The notes beneath the pieces are model-generated. The model was not told the origin of the DNA. It ran no database searches and worked only from the letters and a program-made list of their open reading frames with translations. Made by a program: the position numbers and the translations under genes. This document shows positions 5,768 through 7,936 of a DNA stretch of 7,936 nucleotides, piece by piece (the first letter of the stretch is position 1; every line of letters begins with the position of its first letter). Source of the DNA: a bacterium (GTDB lineage: Bacteria > Desulfobacterota > Binatia > UBA12015); assembly GCA_018970825.1 (NCBI GenBank), contig JAGWVP010000131.1:1-7936 (forward strand), given 5' to 3'.

Positions 5768-7936
5768 TTGGACCATGGCTCCGCAGGAGTCCCGCGCGGC
5801 GACCTGCATCGGCGGGAAACCCGCCCTCGGAGGCTTCGCCTGAACCGGGCCCCGGCCGCGACCGGCAAGGACGACCCGCCCTTCTGGTCCGGCGCGGCCG
5901 CCGACGTCGCTGCCGGCCTCGCCAGCACTCCGGCCGGGCTGTCCTCCCCCGAAGCCGCCCGCCGCCTCGCCGCCGACGGCCCCAACTCCACCGGCGACGG
6001 CCGCGGCGAGAGCCCCTGGCGCCTCCTCCTCGACCAGTTCCGCAGTCCGCTCGTCCTCCTCCTGCTCTTCGCGATGGCGCTCTCGCTCTTCCTCGGCGAG
6101 ACCACCGACGCGGCGATCGTGCTCGCGATCGTCGCGGGCAGCGCACTCCTCGGCTTCTGGCAGGAGTACCGAGCGAGCAACGCGGTCGCAGCACTCCTCG
6201 CCGTCATCCAGGCACGAGCCACCGTGCTGCGCGACGGGAACCCGATCGAGATCCCGCCCGCGGAACTCGTCCGGGGCGACGTGCTCCGGCTGGTGGCGGG
6301 CGACGCGGTGCCGGCCGATGCACGACTCTTGGAGTCGAAGGACCTGTTCGTCGACGAGTCGACGCTGACGGGCGAGAGCTACCCGGTCGAGAAGGAAGCC
6401 GGCTCGGTCGCCGCGGACGCACCGCTCGCCGCGCGGACCAACGCCGTCTTCCAAGGCTCCCACGTCGTGAGCGGCACCGCGCACGCGGTCGTCGCCCGGA
6501 CCGGCGCGGCGACCGAGTTCGGCGCGATCTCCGAGCGGCTGCGCCACCGCGCCCCCGAGACCGACTTCGAGCGCGGGCTCCGGCAGTTCGGCGCGATGCT
6601 CATCCGGGTGACGCTCGCCCTGGTCGCCGCGATCTTCGCCGTGAACGTCTGGCTCGACCGGCCGGCGACCGAGTCCTTCCTGTTCGCGCTCGCCCTCGCC
6701 GTCGGCCTCACGCCGGAACTCCTGCCGGCGATCGTGAGCGTCACGCTCGCGCGCGGCGCCCAGCGCATGGCGGGCGAGCAGGTCATCGTCCGCCGCCTGA
6801 ACGCGATCGAGAACTTCGGCAGCATGGACGTGCTCTGTTCCGACAAGACCGGCACGCTCACCGAAGGCGTCGTCCGCCTGCACGGGGCCTTCGACGTCCA
6901 CGGCCGGCCGAGCGAGCGCGTGCTGCTCTGCGCGGTCCTGAACGCGACCTTCGAGTCGGGCTTCCCGAACCCGATCGACGAAGCCCTCCGCCGCGAGACG
7001 CTCCCGGACGTCGCGCACCACCGAAAGGTGGACGAGGTCCCCTACGACTTCCTGCGCAAACGGCTGAGCGTCGTCGTCGAGGAGGACGACGACGAGAGCG
7101 CCCGCCACACGATGGTCACGAAGGGCGCGCTCCGAAACGTCCTCGAGGTCTGCACGCGGGTCGAGGTCCCGGCGGACGAGCCCGGCTCGGCCCCAACCGG
7201 CGACGGCGGCCAGCGCCGTTCCGCCGGGGCGACCTCGGCCCGCACCGTGCCGATCTCGGAGATGCGCGAGGAGATCGACCGGCGCTTCGCCGAGCAGAGC
7301 GAGCAGGGACTGCGGCTCCTCGGCGTCGCCGTGCGCGACGTGACCGGCGACCCGGTGATCGACAAGGACGACGAGCACGACATGGTCTTCGCGGGCTTCG
7401 TCGCCTTCGAGGACCCGCCGAAGCCCGGCGTCGAGCAGGCGGTCGCGGAGCTGCGCGACCTGGGCGTGCGGCTCAAGGTCGTCACCGGCGACAACCGGCT
7501 CGTCGCTCGCCGCCTCGGCCGCACGCTCGGGATCGACTCCCCGCGCGTGCTCACGGGCGAGGAGCTGCGCCACGCCGCCGCGGGTGCCCTGCCCCGTCTC
7601 GTTGCCGGGGTGGACGTGTTCGCCGAGATCGAGCCGGTGCAGAAGGAGCACGTGATCCGCGCTCTCCGCGAGGGCGGGGCGGTGGTCGGCTTCCTCGGCG
7701 ACGGCATCAACGACGCGAGCGCGCTGCACGCGGCCGACGTCGGCATCTCGGTCGACGGTGCGGTCGACGTCGCGAAGGAGGCGGCCGACATCGTGCTGCT
7801 GCGCCACGATCTGGGCGTGCTCGCCCGCGGCGTCCGCATGGGCCGCGAGACCTTCGCGAACACCCTCAAGTACGTCTTCATCACCACCAGCGCGAATTTC
7901 GGCAACATGCTGAGCATGGCCGCGGCCTCGCTCTTC
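5768..7936 (+). CDS. mgtA: Magnesium-transporting P-type ATPase (MgtA/MgtB, P3B), 3' end cut by window
   Basis: An ATP-driven cation pump, expected to import Mg2+ across the cytoplasmic membrane. Numbered from a TTG at 5768, 723 residues are present: TM1-TM2 (about 93-134), actuator motif TGES (201-204), TM3-TM4 (about 277-327) with PELLP (316-320), phosphorylated Asp359 in CSDKTGTLTEG, nucleotide-site KGA (452-454), DPPK (549-552), TGDN (573-576), hinge GDGINDA (644-650), then the first helix of the C-terminal bundle. The stretch around PELLPAIVSVTLARGAQ, VIVRRLNAIENFGSMDVLCSDKTG and the final SANFGNM closely match MgtA/MgtB rather than Ca2+, Na+/K+ or heavy-metal pumps. The usual full length is about 850-900, so roughly five helices lie beyond the edge. 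A low-complexity insert (about 468-496, Gly/Ser/Ala-rich) interrupts the nucleotide domain. The start is uncertain: no ATG or GTG is in frame, and a CTG at 5840 with a perfect GGAGG is the alternative and gives a more typical N-terminus. Confidence 0.92.
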   Translation, partial: MDHGSAGVPRGDLHRRETRPRRLRLNRAPAATGKDDPPFWSGAAADVAAGLASTPAGLSSPEAARRLAADGPNSTGDGRGESPWRLLLDQFRSPLVLLLLFAMALSLFLGETTDAAIVLAIVAGSALLGFWQEYRASNAVAALLAVIQARATVLRDGNPIEIPPAELVRGDVLRLVAGDAVPADARLLESKDLFVDESTLTGESYPVEKEAGSVAADAPLAARTNAVFQGSHVVSGTAHAVVARTGAATEFGAISERLRHRAPETDFERGLRQFGAMLIRVTLALVAAIFAVNVWLDRPATESFLFALALAVGLTPELLPAIVSVTLARGAQRMAGEQVIVRRLNAIENFGSMDVLCSDKTGTLTEGVVRLHGAFDVHGRPSERVLLCAVLNATFESGFPNPIDEALRRETLPDVAHHRKVDEVPYDFLRKRLSVVVEEDDDESARHTMVTKGALRNVLEVCTRVEVPADEPGSAPTGDGGQRRSAGATSARTVPISEMREEIDRRFAEQSEQGLRLLGVAVRDVTGDPVIDKDDEHDMVFAGFVAFEDPPKPGVEQAVAELRDLGVRLKVVTGDNRLVARRLGRTLGIDSPRVLTGEELRHAAAGALPRLVAGVDVFAEIEPVQKEHVIRALREGGAVVGFLGDGINDASALHAADVGISVDGAVDVAKEAADIVLLRHDLGVLARGVRMGRETFANTLKYVFITTSANFGNMLSMAAASLF
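5775..5843 (+). CDS. Possible 22-codon upstream reading frame overlapping the ATPase start
   Basis: ATG at 5775 opens a short frame, beginning MAPQESRAAT, that ends at TGA 5841-5843. The stop overlaps an in-frame CTG (5840-5842) of the ATPase as CTGA, the arrangement seen in translationally coupled genes. It contains only two prolines and does not resemble the proline-rich MgtL leader of Salmonella mgtA. It has no good ribosome site of its own. It may be a leader peptide, the true ATPase N-terminus displaced by a single-base error, or nothing. Confidence 0.2.
   Translation: MAPQESRAATCIGGKPALGGFA
5829..5833 (+). promoter_or_regulatory. GGAGG ribosome site before an in-frame CTG of the ATPase
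   Basis: A perfect GGAGG followed by six bases and then CTG at 5840, in the ATPase frame. Starting here gives an N-terminus of about 15 residues before the conserved-looking PFWS segment, usual for pumps of this kind, whereas TTG 5768 adds 24 arginine-rich residues. It could be coincidental, since the same bases encode Arg-Arg in the longer version. Confidence 0.4.

Noticed and set aside
5684..6194. Longer N-terminus for the SCP2-hydrolase protein reaching to 6194
   Set aside because: It would run antisense through the ATPase start and TM1-TM2, is Arg/Gly-rich, and lacks the ribosome site seen for ATG 5666.
4063..6222. A 719-codon minus-strand frame covering the SCP2-hydrolase region
   Set aside because: It is a different frame from the one that carries the hydrolase catalytic motifs, and its product is Arg/Ala/Pro repeats.
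5762..7807. A 681-codon minus-strand frame opposite the ATPase
   Set aside because: The + strand frame here contains every P-type ATPase motif in order, while this product is charged low-complexity sequence.
1..7936. Search for a defence system, CRISPR array, mobile element, tRNA or biosynthetic cluster
   Set aside because: No regularly spaced repeats, no transposase or integrase motifs, no tRNA-like cloverleaf and no nuclease/ATPase pairing of a defence system were seen. All five genes belong to recognisable families and none is arranged as an operon.

Overview
The window is very GC-rich (roughly 70% or more by eye), with strong G/C preference at third codon positions. It holds five substantial protein genes, the last of which runs off the right edge. 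No RNA gene, CRISPR array, transposase or integrase is visible. Composition and gene content suggest a high-GC bacterium with a Gram-negative-type envelope, possibly a Myxococcota, Binatota or other former deltaproteobacterial lineage. This taxonomic guess is an inference from style and no marker gene supports it.

Layout from left to right: a GT-C type membrane glycosyltransferase of the GT39/PMT/ArnT kind (+, 134-1768); a calcineurin-like metallophosphoesterase with two embedded membrane helices (-, 1885-3192); a soluble-epoxide-hydrolase-like alpha/beta hydrolase with its catalytic residues intact (+, 3318-4286); a fusion of an SCP2-like lipid-binding domain to a Ser-Asp-His alpha/beta hydrolase (-, 4410-5666); and a P3B magnesium-transporting P-type ATPase of the MgtA/MgtB kind (+, from 5768 or 5840, truncated at 7936).

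Strand alternates at every gene (+ - + - +), so no two neighbours can share an operon. Two gaps are convergent (1769-1884 and 4287-4409) and each contains an inverted repeat that could end transcription from both sides. Two are divergent (3193-3317 and 5667-5767) and must hold the promoters. The genes therefore look like independent units, loosely themed around the envelope and lipophilic compounds (glycosyl transfer, membrane phosphoesterase, epoxide and ester hydrolysis, lipid binding, Mg2+ uptake). I see no evidence that they form one pathway.

The point most worth checking is the start of the Mg2+ ATPase. Its frame has no ATG or GTG near the expected N-terminus, only a TTG with a weak ribosome site. 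A perfect GGAGG lies 6 bases before an in-frame CTG, and that CTG overlaps the stop codon of a 22-codon upstream reading frame. I found nothing that qualifies as a clearly new multi-gene system.
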